Of a stretch of 57,933 bases of DNA, positions 31,156 through 39,080 are shown piece by piece. The first letter of the stretch is position 1, and the number at the start of each line of letters is the position of its first letter. Below the pieces are notes generated by a model, which was not told the origin of the DNA, searched no databases, and saw nothing but the letters and a program-made list of their open reading frames with translations. Source of the stretch: a virus; IMG/VR virus record IMGVR_UViG_3300028556_000002, positions 1-57,933 of that record; one strand, written 5' to 3'. The position numbers were made by a program, and so were the translations under genes.

Positions 31156-31598
31156 GCCGCCGGTGGCGCGGCGCCCGGCCGGTGCTGGCCGTCGTCGACG
31201 AGGTCGCCGGCTTCCGCACGCCGGACGACGTCGACGAGGACGCGGCCGTGCTGCTGGAGAAGAGCAACGCCCGCAACCGCGAGCTGTGCCAGGAGAACGA
31301 GGAGCTCCGCGCGAGGATCCAGCAGCTGAAGGACCGGCGCGACGCCGAGATGCGCCGCGCCGACGAGGCCGGGGCGGCCCTGGTCAACCAGAACGAGCTG
31401 CTGGACCACAAGGACCAGATTATTGCGGCCTTGCGCCTGGAGGTCGCCGAGCTCCACGACAACCACGGTGCCACGTGCGGAGACGCTGCGAACAGCCAGC
31501 GCTGGCGCCGCGTCGCGCACGAACTCCAGGACCGCGTCAGCCAGCTGCAGGCCGCGAACGAAGGCCACGACCGGGCGGCGCGGGGGAGGGGGAAGTGA
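31152..31598 (+). CDS. Coiled-coil protein
   Basis: The product has 148 residues. Residues 35-85 (LLEKSNARNRELCQENEELR, QQLKDRRDAEMRRADEAG) and 95-140 form long coiled coils. Probably an oligomeric scaffold or regulator; function unknown. Overlaps both neighbours by 4 bases. Confidence 0.55.
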   Translation: MSRRWRGARPVLAVVDEVAGFRTPDDVDEDAAVLLEKSNARNRELCQENEELRARIQQLKDRRDAEMRRADEAGAALVNQNELLDHKDQIIAALRLEVAELHDNHGATCGDAANSQRWRRVAHELQDRVSQLQAANEGHDRAARGRGK

Positions 31599-31978
31599 GG
31601 CGCCCGCGCACGCTGACTGACGACGATCGGGAACTGATCCGACTCGTCGCGCGCGGCCACTCCAACGAGCAGATCGCTGCCCGGTTCGGCTTTTCGACCC
31701 GCACGCTGCGCACCCGCCTGGCGGTGCTCTACCGGATCACGGGAGCGGCGGCCGGCACCGAGCGGGACACAATCCTGGTCCGGGTGCGCATGACCGCCTG
31801 GGCCTACGAGAACGGCCTCATGAACGGCGTGAAGCGCGACGCCGCGGCGACGGACATCCCGGTTGAGATCGTGGCCGAGCTGCTGGACCTGTGCCGGGCG
31901 ATCGTGGCCGACCGGCCGCGCGGGGACCTGCGGGCGCTGGCCAAGCGGGCGCTGCGGGTCGCAGAGGTACCGAAGTGA
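31595..31978 (+). CDS. LuxR-type HTH protein
   Basis: The product has 127 residues from GTG 31595. Residues 6-55 match a GerE/LuxR helix-turn-helix (LTDDDRELIRLVARGHSNEQ, then IAARFGFSTRTLRTRL). The C-terminal half is helical. A likely DNA-binding regulator; there is no receiver domain. Confidence 0.65.
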   Translation: MRRPRTLTDDDRELIRLVARGHSNEQIAARFGFSTRTLRTRLAVLYRITGAAAGTERDTILVRVRMTAWAYENGLMNGVKRDAAATDIPVEIVAELLDLCRAIVADRPRGDLRALAKRALRVAEVPK

Positions 31979-32060
31979 TCCGCCGGGCCGCGCTGGTGCT
32001 GGCGTTCCTGGACGGGGCGGCGTCAGCTCCCGACACAGACGAAGGAGAGATCACCCATGC

Positions 32061-32107
32061 TGGTCATGGCCGCCAAGCCCCCTATAACATCGCAAGCGAA
32101 CCTTGCG
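32061..32107 (+). promoter_or_regulatory. Promoter and palindrome before HTH gene
   Basis: TGGTCA (32061-32066), 16-base spacer, TATAAC (32083-32088), then the palindrome CGCAAG-CGAAC-CTTGCG (32091-32096 / 32102-32107). A related palindrome (GCAAGC 32362-32367 / GCTTGC 32378-32383) lies after the gene and overlaps the next -35 box. The pair suggests autoregulation by the enclosed HTH protein. Confidence 0.6.
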
Positions 32108-32125
32108 TTGGCGAGAGGAGGCGGC

Positions 32126-32371
32126 ATGGCGGATCTGAGCACGGCGGAGCTGGCCGCCCGGCTGGGTGTGGCCCCGGCGACCGTCAGCGCCTGGCGGAAC
32201 TTGTCGCAGCCCGGCAAGCGGTACGCGGGCCGGCCGTTCCCCGAGCCAAACTCGAAGCTGGGGAACTCGGTCGGCTGGTCGGAGGACAGGCTTCCGGAGA
32301 TCGAGGCCTGGGTGGCGGGCCGTCCGGGCTCGGGCGGGGCGCGCGCTCGGAAGGCCCGCAAGCAAGCGTAG
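32126..32371 (+). CDS. HTH_17-type (excisionase-like) DNA-binding protein
   Basis: The product has 81 residues from ATG 32126 (GAGAGGAGG upstream); an in-frame ATG at 32057 with a good site would give 104 residues but lies upstream of the TATAAC promoter. Residues 4-55 form a MerR/AlpA-type winged HTH (LSTAELAARLGVAPATVSAW), and the rest suits the wing (YAGRPFPEPNSKLGNSVGW). It is a candidate early regulator or recombination directionality factor. Confidence 0.65.
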   Translation: MADLSTAELAARLGVAPATVSAWRNLSQPGKRYAGRPFPEPNSKLGNSVGWSEDRLPEIEAWVAGRPGSGGARARKARKQA

Positions 32372-32379
32372 AGCCATGC

Positions 32380-32458
32380 TTGCGTTTGAACTTCACCAAG
32401 GCTAGGGTCGAGACAGAACAGAGCGGTCCCGCCGGGTGCGCTAACACCCGGCGGGACC
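32380..32458 (+). promoter_or_regulatory. Promoter with 14-bp hairpin in the leader
   Basis: TTGCGT (32380-32385), 17-base spacer, TAGGGT (32403-32408), followed by a perfect 14-bp stem (32425-32438 / 32445-32458) with loop CGCTAA. The hairpin lies about 10 bases after the expected transcription start and 44 bases before the next gene, so it could act as an attenuator, a 5' stabiliser or the terminator of the preceding gene. Confidence 0.6.
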
Positions 32459-32501
32459 TCAGCTCCAACCAGTCTCTTCTCACGGATACCTGGTGGAACC
32501 C

Positions 32502-32792
32502 ATGGCGCAGCCTACTACCTGCCTGCCCGCCGACGTCCCCACGTCGGCCCTGGACTACCTCGGCGCCGACTTCCGCGCCGCCCTCGACGATGGCCGTGCG
32601 GACGTCCTCGTCCACGACCTCGACACCGGCACCCACGCCGCCGCCCTGTTCAGCACGGACCTCGACCGGACCTTGTTCGTCGTCGACCGCGCCATCACCG
32701 CCGGCGACCCCGTCTCCCGCGCCGCCCTCGGCTACCTCGTCGGCATCTGGTCCGACCGGCCGACGCGGCCCGGGTTCGCCATCGCGCCCTGA
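32502..32792 (+). CDS. Small early protein
   Basis: The product has 96 residues from ATG 32502 (GGTGGA upstream); GTG 32493 is an alternative. Contains ALDYLGADFRAALDDGRADVLVHDLDTG and ALFSTDLDRTLFVVDRAI, a mixed alpha/beta fold. No family recognised. It has its own promoter and is followed by a hairpin, so it may be a separate transcript. Confidence 0.55.
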   Translation: MAQPTTCLPADVPTSALDYLGADFRAALDDGRADVLVHDLDTGTHAAALFSTDLDRTLFVVDRAITAGDPVSRAALGYLVGIWSDRPTRPGFAIAP

Positions 32793-32810
32793 CACCAGCC
32801 GAAGACCCCA

Positions 32811-32835
32811 GGCGCCGCGCGCACCGCGCGGCGCC
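32811..32835 (+). terminator. 11-bp hairpin before the replication gene
   Basis: GGCGCCGCGCG (32811-32821) and CGCGCGGCGCC (32825-32835) form a perfect stem with a 3-nt loop, 18 bases after the stop at 32792. Likely terminator. Confidence 0.65.
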
Positions 32836-32884
32836 GGTCCGGCTTACCCATAAACCCCTCGGCAGCAGGCAGAACAGGATCCTG

Positions 32885-34099
32885 GTGGCACGAATCCGCA
32901 CCATCAAACCCGAGACTTTCACCTCGGAGTCCATCGCGGCGTTGACGCTGCCCGCGCGGTGGACTTTCGTCGGGCTGTGGACCTTCGTCGACGACAAGGG
33001 CCGCTCCCCCGACAACGCAAAGATCCTTCGCGGTGCGATCTGGCCGAACGACGAGGACACCGTCAGCAGCCGTCATGTCGAGCGGCACCTGGACGAGCTC
33101 GAGAGCCACGACATGGTCTGCCGCTACGAAAGCGGCGGCCGACGCTACCTCCATGTCGTGAACTTCGAGAAGCACCAGCGGATCAACCGCCCGACCGAGA
33201 GCAAGCTGCCGCCGTGCGACTTCCACGACCTCGGAGGATGGCGTGAGGCCTTGGGCGAACTGCGTGAGGTCTCACCGCAAGGCCCTGACTCATCATCCAC
33301 GCCTCACTCACAACTCAGTGAGGGCTCGGGGAATGTTTCGAGCGGGACGAACAGTACGAATAGTCGTGCGTCAGACGGTCGTCTGACGCCATCCGGGACT
33401 TCCGAAGGGTCCGCGTCAGACGACCGTCTGACGCACGACGGGAAATTTCCTCCAAGCGGGTCCGATCCGCTCGGAGCCCCAGAACACCCTGGTCAGCACA
33501 CCTCACCCACACCTCACCCACAACTCACTGAGGACTCCCTCCGTACGCGCGGACGCGCGCACGCCGGAAGTGGAAGTGGAAGTGGAAGTGGAAGTGGAAG
33601 TGGAACTACTTCCTCGTCGGCTTCGCCTCCGAGCGAGCAATCGGCAACGCCACGCAGCCGCAAGGCGAAGGACCAACCCGAACACCCTCGCTTCGCCGAG
33701 TTCTGGGATGCCTACGGCCACAAGGTCGGCCGTCCCGATGCCAAGAAAGCCTTCAACGAGGCCATTGCCGGCGGCGCTGACCCCGACATCCTGATCGGCG
33801 CCGCCGGTCGATACGCCAGGCACTGCAAGCGCCTGCGCCTGACCCGCGACCGGATCAAGCACCCCTCCGGCTGGCTCAACGGCGAACGCTGGCTCGACGA
33901 CCTCGGGCCCGATGAGGACACGCCGCCCGGTACCGCCATCGACGCGCGCGGCCAGCCGACGCGCCCCTCCGGCGTCGCACGCGCCATGGCCGACGGCGCC
34001 GAACGCCACGACCGCATGCGCGCCCTCGACGAAGCCGCCGCAGGCCAGAACCCCCCATCGCCCTTCGACATGCTGCCGATCCCCGGGAGTCTGCGATGA
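32885..34099 (+). CDS. Replisome organiser / replication initiator
   Basis: The product has 404 residues from GTG with AGGA. Residues 1-105 form a winged-helix domain of the phage replication-initiator type (ARIRTIKPETFTSESIAALT, FVGLWTFVDDKGRSPDNAKI, YLHVVNFEKHQRINRPT). Residues 120-255 are low-complexity Ser/Thr/Pro/Gly-rich and are encoded by the repeat-rich probable origin. Residues 265-345 form a second domain (RFAEFWDAYGHKVGRPDAKK, HPSGWLNGERWLDDL) that resembles the C-terminal helicase-loader-interacting part of such proteins. It probably binds the internal repeats and recruits the host helicase, as lambda O does. Confidence 0.75.
   Translation: MARIRTIKPETFTSESIAALTLPARWTFVGLWTFVDDKGRSPDNAKILRGAIWPNDEDTVSSRHVERHLDELESHDMVCRYESGGRRYLHVVNFEKHQRINRPTESKLPPCDFHDLGGWREALGELREVSPQGPDSSSTPHSQLSEGSGNVSSGTNSTNSRASDGRLTPSGTSEGSASDDRLTHDGKFPPSGSDPLGAPEHPGQHTSPTPHPQLTEDSLRTRGRAHAGSGSGSGSGSGSGTTSSSASPPSEQSATPRSRKAKDQPEHPRFAEFWDAYGHKVGRPDAKKAFNEAIAGGADPDILIGAAGRYARHCKRLRLTRDRIKHPSGWLNGERWLDDLGPDEDTPPGTAIDARGQPTRPSGVARAMADGAERHDRMRALDEAAAGQNPPSPFDMLPIPGSLR
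33302..33607. other. Probable replication origin inside the initiator gene
   Basis: Two 24-base elements, 33366-33389 and 33413-33436, are exact reverse complements of each other, and each contains the palindrome GCGTCAGACG-NN-CGTCTGACGC. They are flanked by a 22-base direct repeat with two mismatches (33302-33323 and 33512-33533, CCTCAC.CACAACTCA.TGAGG). GGAAATTTCC (33441-33450) is a local AT-rich palindrome, and six perfect GGAAGT units follow (33566-33601). This iteron-like array within the initiator gene matches the lambdoid origin plan. Confidence 0.7.
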
Positions 34100-34638
34100 A
34101 CAACCAAGAAGCCAACATCCTGATCTCCGCCATAGCCGCCGGAGACAACCGCACTACCGACGACGAGGTCGCCGCCTACTGGGCCCGGATCCTGCACGAC
34201 GTCCGGCTGCCCGACGCCCTGGAGGCGGTCGTCCACCACCGGCGCGAATCCACCGAATACCTCCAGCCCGCACACATTCTGCGCACCGTCCGCGCCCTGC
34301 GACAGCGCCGCATCGGCGCCGCGAACATCGTTTACGAGCCCATCGGCGAGGAGACCGGCCGCCAGTTCCTTGAACGCGTCGGCGCCCTCATCCGCGCCGC
34401 CGGTGACGGACGGCTGGAGAACCGGCCCGTCCGCCTCGCGCTCGTCCCGGCCGGGCTGCCGCCGGTCGTGCCGCCCGATATCGAGGCCGCCATCGAACGG
34501 ACCCGCGCCGCCCGGGCCGCCGCGTCCGTGCGCTGCCCGCACTGCAATGCCGCCCCGGGCCAGTCGTGCGCCGTGGGCCGCGGGCACCGCGCCGGGTTCA
34601 TGCACCCCTCGCGCGTCGACGCCCGGAGCGCGTCATGA
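34096..34638 (+). CDS. Zinc-finger replication-associated protein
   Basis: The product has 180 residues, coupled to the initiator (ATGA). Helical N-terminus (ANILISAIAAGDNRTTDDEV, AAYWARILHDV, HILRTVRALRQRR), then a C-terminal finger RCPHCNAAPGQSCAVGRGHR with CxxC...C and His. Proteins of this shape follow initiators in actinophages and may help load helicase or bind DNA; that is inference from context. Confidence 0.65.
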   Translation: MNNQEANILISAIAAGDNRTTDDEVAAYWARILHDVRLPDALEAVVHHRRESTEYLQPAHILRTVRALRQRRIGAANIVYEPIGEETGRQFLERVGALIRAAGDGRLENRPVRLALVPAGLPPVVPPDIEAAIERTRAARAAASVRCPHCNAAPGQSCAVGRGHRAGFMHPSRVDARSAS

Positions 34639-35093
34639 CCACCAGCCACGACAGCCCGCTCTCGGGCCCAACCACCCCGCGCCCGGACATCCCGGACGGG
34701 TACTACGCCGTTCCGGACCCGAACGGCCATGGCCAGCTCACCGCATGGCGCGCCGTCAACGGCCACCTCAAGGCCAGCCCAGCGAACGCGCGCTATGGTC
34801 CGGCGCTGTTCAAGAGCGACCTGGCCGGCCTGTCTCCGCTGGAGCGGCAGCGGCGCGTCCACGACTGGTTCGAGACCGTCCGCTGGCCGTGGGACCGTGC
34901 CATCCGCGCCGCGATCGTTGCCGATCCCGAGGCGGCCGGTGCGCTGTACGCCAAGACCACGGTCCGCTGCCGGGACTGCGGGATCTCGCTGCGCGACCCC
35001 GTCAGCAAGCGCGAGGGGCGCGGACCGGACTGCCGGGCCAAGCTCGCCGACGCTGTCAAGGCCGCGACGAAGTACCGGGGCGAGCGGTCATGA
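34635..35093 (+). CDS. DUF6011-like zinc-finger protein
   Basis: The product has 152 residues from ATG 34635. The N-terminal part (IPDGYYAVPDPNGHGQLTAW) is strand-rich; the C-terminal part CRDCGISLRDPVSKREGRGP-DC matches the small zinc finger named DUF6011 as I recall it, common in actinophage genomes. Function not known. Confidence 0.65.
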   Translation: MTTSHDSPLSGPTTPRPDIPDGYYAVPDPNGHGQLTAWRAVNGHLKASPANARYGPALFKSDLAGLSPLERQRRVHDWFETVRWPWDRAIRAAIVADPEAAGALYAKTTVRCRDCGISLRDPVSKREGRGPDCRAKLADAVKAATKYRGERS

Positions 35094-35425
35094 CCGACGC
35101 CCTGTTCGACCTCGACGTCCCGGCGTCCGACCCCGGCGAGAAGCTGTCCGCCGGCCGTCGACTCACCCGACGCCGCGCCGCCCAGCTCGCCGCCGGCATC
35201 CACCCGCTGACCCGCGGACCGCTCCACCCCGACGCCGCACCCGCCGAGCCGCGCGACGCACCCGGACTGCGGTGCGGCGGCTGCAAGTGGCGCGTCGCCA
35301 ACCACCTCGGATACCCGAAATGCGGCCACCCACAGACCCCGGCCTCGCACGGACCGGCCACAGACGTCCGCGCGTACTTCCCGGCCTGCCCGCTGCACGA
35401 AGCCCGGCCCGACCAGGAGTCCTGA
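35090..35425 (+). CDS. Small zinc-binding protein
   Basis: The product has 111 residues, coupled on both sides. Residues 55-100 contain GLRCGGCKWRVANHLGYPKCGH and a later C-P-L-H, suggesting one zinc site. Function unknown. Confidence 0.6.
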   Translation: MTDALFDLDVPASDPGEKLSAGRRLTRRRAAQLAAGIHPLTRGPLHPDAAPAEPRDAPGLRCGGCKWRVANHLGYPKCGHPQTPASHGPATDVRAYFPACPLHEARPDQES

Positions 35426-35994
35426 TGTCCACAACCGCAACGCACGAACTCGTCCCGTTCACCGACGCCGCCACGCGCATCGCCGAGCGGATGAGGGCCC
35501 GCGACTGCTGGATTGTCACCATCCCGCCGAGCAAGTTCGCCGCCGCGGCCCAGCGCCTCGGCAGGCTCCACGGTGCCGTGGTCTACGCCGAGAACGGCAC
35601 CGACACGGTGTGCGTCGCCGCGAACCCGACCGCCTCGGCCGCGCTCGCCCTCGGCGCCGATGCCATCGGGCCGTACCTGGCGGGCGTGGCCACCGTCCCG
35701 AAGACCGTCCGCCGCAAACACCTCGCGCGGGCCTTCGGTCGGCAACTGCCCGGCGACGAAGCCCAGGACGTCCTGCTCATCGAGGGCGGACCCGACGAGG
35801 GCCGCTACGTCTGGCCGGCCGTGTTTGTCGAAGCCGTCGCCGTGGACAGCCCCGAGGACGCCGCCCTGATCCGGGCCTCAGGAACGCCCGGCACCAGGCG
35901 CTGGGCCACGCCCGCCGACGCCATGGCGGCGATGCTGGCCGCCGCCGAGCTGCTCAACGCCACCACCACTCGACCCACGAACGGAGACACCTGA
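35425..35994 (+). CDS. Early protein of unknown function
   Basis: The product has 189 residues from ATG 35425. Contains CWIVTIPPSKFAAAAQRLG, TVCVAANPTASAALALGADA and VLLIEGGPDEGRYVWPAVF, an alpha/beta pattern without a recognised active site. No family assigned. Confidence 0.55.
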   Translation: MSTTATHELVPFTDAATRIAERMRARDCWIVTIPPSKFAAAAQRLGRLHGAVVYAENGTDTVCVAANPTASAALALGADAIGPYLAGVATVPKTVRRKHLARAFGRQLPGDEAQDVLLIEGGPDEGRYVWPAVFVEAVAVDSPEDAALIRASGTPGTRRWATPADAMAAMLAAAELLNATTTRPTNGDT

Positions 35995-35995
35995 C

Positions 35996-36637
35996 ATGCC
36001 CATCCCCACGGACGCCGAGTGGGACCTCGGCGACGACAACCTCGGCCGCAACACCCTCAAGGCCCTCGTCGAGGCCGGCATCACCCCGGCCATGGCCGAC
36101 GGCATGAGCGCCGCCGAACTCGAGCGCGTGAAGGGCCTCGGACTGGCCCGGCGCGGACGGGTCACGGCCGGCCTGACGAAGATGCGCGCGCTGGCCGAAA
36201 CCGTCTCGACACCCCAGACGGCCTTGCTCGGCGAGCTCGCGCCGTCGCTGAAGCACGCCGAGCGGCACGTCGCCGACTACGACCCGCAGCGCCCCGCCGC
36301 CCACGAACTCATCGAAACCCCGGACCTCCCGCAGCTGGCCGAGGCCATCGGCGACCCCGACGCCGAGCAGGTGCTGTACCGCGTCACCTACGAGCGCGTC
36401 GGCCGCCGCGGCGGCCAGAACGGCCCGCCCCCGCCGCCGGCGCTGACCGTCTGGGCCCTGACCGCCGACGCGCTCGCCCGGGAGATCCGCACCGACGTCC
36501 GGCGCTACCTGGCCTCGAAGGACATCGAGGTTCACGTCGACCTGGAGACCGGCCGCGGCTCGATCCAGGCCGGCTGGAACAACGGCGGCGACTTCACCAT
36601 CGAGCGGGTCGCGAGCACCGAGATGGCAGGCGCCTGA
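35996..36637 (+). CDS. Early protein with helix-hairpin-helix-like N-terminus
   Basis: The product has 213 residues. Residues 18-60 (LKALVEAGITPAMADGMSAA, then LERVKGLGLARRGRVTAGL) look like a helix-hairpin-helix, which would bind DNA non-specifically. The C-terminal 90 residues are alpha/beta (VLYRVTYERVGRRGG, DVRRYLASKDIEVHVDLETG). Function unknown. Confidence 0.55.
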   Translation: MPIPTDAEWDLGDDNLGRNTLKALVEAGITPAMADGMSAAELERVKGLGLARRGRVTAGLTKMRALAETVSTPQTALLGELAPSLKHAERHVADYDPQRPAAHELIETPDLPQLAEAIGDPDAEQVLYRVTYERVGRRGGQNGPPPPPALTVWALTADALAREIRTDVRRYLASKDIEVHVDLETGRGSIQAGWNNGGDFTIERVASTEMAGA

Positions 36638-37095
36638 TGGCCAACCTGACCGCGGCCGCGCAGGCCGCCGCCGACGCTGCCGAGCGCGTGCAGGCCGTGC
36701 TCGACGCCCGGCCAGCCGAGGACGACCGCCCGTCGAGCCACATTCTGTGGACCATTCCGCATCCCGACGGGCGCGGCTGGTTGCACCTGACCGAGTCGGA
36801 CCTGCGCGCGCTCCTGGCCGACCGCCTGGGGATGCTGCGTGCGATCCGCGACCTCGCCACCCTCACCGAGGACCAGTGGACCTGCGGCGACAACAAGCCG
36901 CTGTACGGCGCCGTCCTGGCGCTGCGCAACCGGCACGCCGCCGCCATCGCCACGCTGCCCGCCGCAACCTGCGAATGCGGCTGCCAGCCGGGCCGGCCCT
37001 GCGGCTGCGGCCTGGAGGACTGCGAGTGCATCGGCGACTGCCCGGTGTGCGACGCCGACGGTGCCACCCACGTTTTGAGCGCAGGTGTCGGATGA
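36637..37095 (+). CDS. Cys-rich early protein
   Basis: The product has 152 residues from ATG 36637. The first 105 residues are helical; the C-terminal region (CECGCQPGRPCGCGLEDCEC-IGDCPVC) has nine cysteines in about 30 residues and probably binds zinc or another metal. Function unknown. A similar Cys/Gly pattern recurs at 38791-39024. Confidence 0.6.
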   Translation: MANLTAAAQAAADAAERVQAVLDARPAEDDRPSSHILWTIPHPDGRGWLHLTESDLRALLADRLGMLRAIRDLATLTEDQWTCGDNKPLYGAVLALRNRHAAAIATLPAATCECGCQPGRPCGCGLEDCECIGDCPVCDADGATHVLSAGVG

Positions 37096-37820
37096 ACGTC
37101 CACGAGACCGCCTCTTCGACGCGCATCCGCCAGCTGGTCGCCGCCGTTGACGGCCAGAAGGATCCGAGGCTCACCCTCACGGCCCGGGACGTCGGCTGCC
37201 TGAAGGTGCTGCTGGTTGACTGGGACGCCTCGGTCGAGGCAGGCGTCGAGCAGGAGCAGGAACTGCAGGAACTGCAGCGCGCCCGCGCCGAGCTCGCCGC
37301 GGTCGCCAACGCCGGCGAGTTCGGCATCGTCGCACTCCACGCCTGCGACATCCGCTCCACCTGGATCCAGGTCCACCACGTCCCGTGCGCCGAGGTCGTC
37401 TTCGGCGGCACCGACGACGCCGAGGACACCGACGCCGGCGAGCTCCTGGCCCGGATGGCCGCGCACCGGTGCGACGCCGTCGCAGAACCCCGCGACGTCA
37501 GCCAGATGATCGGCATCGACGTCGCCGGCGACGGCACGGTCACCGCGGTGGTCCACGGCTCCCGCGCGCTGGACGACCAGGAACAGGAGGCGATGGCCGA
37601 GATCCTGCGCGCCACGCGACGGATGGAGCGCGAGAAACGCCAGGAGGCGGCACGACAGCGCGACGAGGACGTGCGGGCGGTAACCGAGGTCGTCGCGGCC
37701 GCCCACGCCGGCACCCCGATGGACGTCATCCGCGCGGCCCGGCGCCTGGGCGACCGCTTCGACGACCGCATCGCCGACTTCCAGCAGCGCAACGCCGAGG
37801 GACCGGTGAGCGGCGGATGA
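37092..37820 (+). CDS. Helical early protein of unknown function
   Basis: The product has 242 residues. A coiled-coil stretch (EAGVEQEQELQELQRARAEL) is followed by an alpha/beta middle (FGIVALHACDIRSTWIQVHH, IGIDVAGDGTVTAVVHGSRA) and a basic helical C-terminus. It precedes and is coupled to the RusA gene. No family recognised. Confidence 0.55.
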   Translation: MNVHETASSTRIRQLVAAVDGQKDPRLTLTARDVGCLKVLLVDWDASVEAGVEQEQELQELQRARAELAAVANAGEFGIVALHACDIRSTWIQVHHVPCAEVVFGGTDDAEDTDAGELLARMAAHRCDAVAEPRDVSQMIGIDVAGDGTVTAVVHGSRALDDQEQEAMAEILRATRRMEREKRQEAARQRDEDVRAVTEVVAAAHAGTPMDVIRAARRLGDRFDDRIADFQQRNAEGPVSGG

Positions 37821-38794
37821 GCGAGGACGCCAGCGCGACGGTACGACTCAGTGACCTGACGGTCAGGTACCCCGAAGACGGTGGAACCCCGGTCTCCTGG
37901 GGGCTCTTCCGCGAGGTCATCGATCCCGAAGTGGTTGCCCATCTCACCATTCCTGGCGAGCCGGTCTCGAAGGCACGTGCTCGGTTCACCAAACAGGGCA
38001 GCAAGATTCGCACCTTCACCCCGGAGAAGACGCGCACCGCCGAGGAGACTGTCGCCACCCACTTCCGCCGCGCCCAGCCCGGCTGGAAGACGCCGACTGA
38101 GGGCGACTTCGGCGTGATCGCCGTCTTCTTCTGCCACACCTTTCAGCGGCGCGACGTCGACAACATGCTCAAGCTCGTCCTTGACGCCTGCAACAAGGTG
38201 GTCTGGCTCGACGACGCCCAGGTCACCGAGGTCAGCGGGCGTGTCGTTCGGGGCGTTCCCGAGGCCCGCTCTGAGATCGCCATCTACCGGACGTGGGGGG
38301 ACGGGCGCCCCGAGCGGGCGTGCAAGCACTGCGGTAAGAGGTTTCGCATCTACAGCTCCACGCAGGGACGCAACCAGCGGTTCTGCAGCAGGGACTGTAG
38401 CTACGTCAGCCGGCGGGCAAAGCGGTGCAAGACCTGCCCCGTGTGCCAGACCGAGTTCCATCCCCAGCCGGGCAAGCCACTCGAGCACTGCTCGCGCGAG
38501 TGCTACTCGGCCTCCCGGAACGTCCAGGTTTCCTGCGTCGAGTGCGGTAGCGAGTTCACCAAGCCGCAATCGCTCGTCAAGCGCGGCAACGCCTACTGCA
38601 GCGACGCGTGTAAGGCAGCGTTCTGGCGGAAGCAGCGCGCCAAGAGCGCCAGTGGGACGTGCTTGGTCTGCCAGGGACCCACCAGCAAGAAGACGTACAT
38701 GCGCTGCAACGCGTGCATGCGGGTTGGCCTGGCGAGCCCTGCCGAGGTCTTGCTCTCCGTTGAGCCCCTGGCCAGCGAGAAGAGCGATTCATGA
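37817..38794 (+). CDS. rusA: RusA-type Holliday junction resolvase fused to zinc-finger array
   Basis: The product has 325 residues, more than twice the usual RusA length. Residues 40-170 are RusA-like: LTIPGEPVSKARARFTKQG and the catalytic segment RRDVDNMLKLVLDACNKVVW, LDDAQVTEVSG. Residues 170-305 hold about four successive Cys pairs of FCS/MYM-like fingers (CKHCGKRF...FCSRDCS, CPVCQTEF...CSRECY, CVECGSEF...YCSDACK, CLVCQGP...CNACM). RusA cuts four-way junctions during late replication or packaging; the fingers may add DNA or protein binding. Confidence 0.8.
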   Translation: MSEDASATVRLSDLTVRYPEDGGTPVSWGLFREVIDPEVVAHLTIPGEPVSKARARFTKQGSKIRTFTPEKTRTAEETVATHFRRAQPGWKTPTEGDFGVIAVFFCHTFQRRDVDNMLKLVLDACNKVVWLDDAQVTEVSGRVVRGVPEARSEIAIYRTWGDGRPERACKHCGKRFRIYSSTQGRNQRFCSRDCSYVSRRAKRCKTCPVCQTEFHPQPGKPLEHCSRECYSASRNVQVSCVECGSEFTKPQSLVKRGNAYCSDACKAAFWRKQRAKSASGTCLVCQGPTSKKTYMRCNACMRVGLASPAEVLLSVEPLASEKSDS

Positions 38795-39024
38795 ATCGTG
38801 TCGGCTGCGGCTCGTGCGCCTGTACCGGCTGTCCGTACTGCGTCCGCGAGCGGTTCACCGACGAGGCCTGCGATTGCCCCGAGCAGACCGACGGCTGCGG
38901 CTACTGCGGATGCCCCGGCTGCGGCGACTGCATCGACGACGAGATCGGTCCCTGCGGATGCCACCAGGAGGCCGCCGCAGGGGCCCAGGAAGCCCGAACG
39001 GGCGTTCCGCGTCCACCGACCTAG
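38791..39024 (+). CDS. Metallothionein-like Cys-rich small protein
   Basis: The product has 77 residues with 14 cysteines, coupled to the RusA gene. The pattern is C-G-x-C-x-C..C-x2-C, later CGYCGCPGCGDC and CGCH. This density suggests a metal cluster or tightly packed zinc sites. It shares the GCG-C style with the tail of 36637-37095. Function unknown. Confidence 0.65.
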   Translation: MNRVGCGSCACTGCPYCVRERFTDEACDCPEQTDGCGYCGCPGCGDCIDDEIGPCGCHQEAAAGAQEARTGVPRPPT

Positions 39025-39028
39025 ACAA

Positions 39029-39051
39029 GCCGCTGCGAAGCCCGCAGCGGC
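39029..39051 (+). terminator. Short hairpin
   Basis: GCCGCTGCG (39029-39037) and CGCAGCGGC (39043-39051) form a perfect 9-bp stem with a 5-nt loop in the gap after the Cys-rich gene. Possible terminator or processing site. Confidence 0.5.
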
Positions 39052-39080
39052 CCCCGCAAGACGATCAGAGGACGAACAGC

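Noticed and set aside
31975-32853. Long rightward frame starting GTG 31975
   Set aside because: It has good overlap with the LuxR-type gene but runs through the promoter, palindromes and the HTH gene in another frame; its product is low-complexity.
33566-33607. GGAAGT tandem repeat as a CRISPR or phase-variable tract
   Set aside because: Six-base unit keeps the frame and encodes Gly-Ser linker, so copy change would not switch the gene off; more likely part of the origin or a flexible linker.
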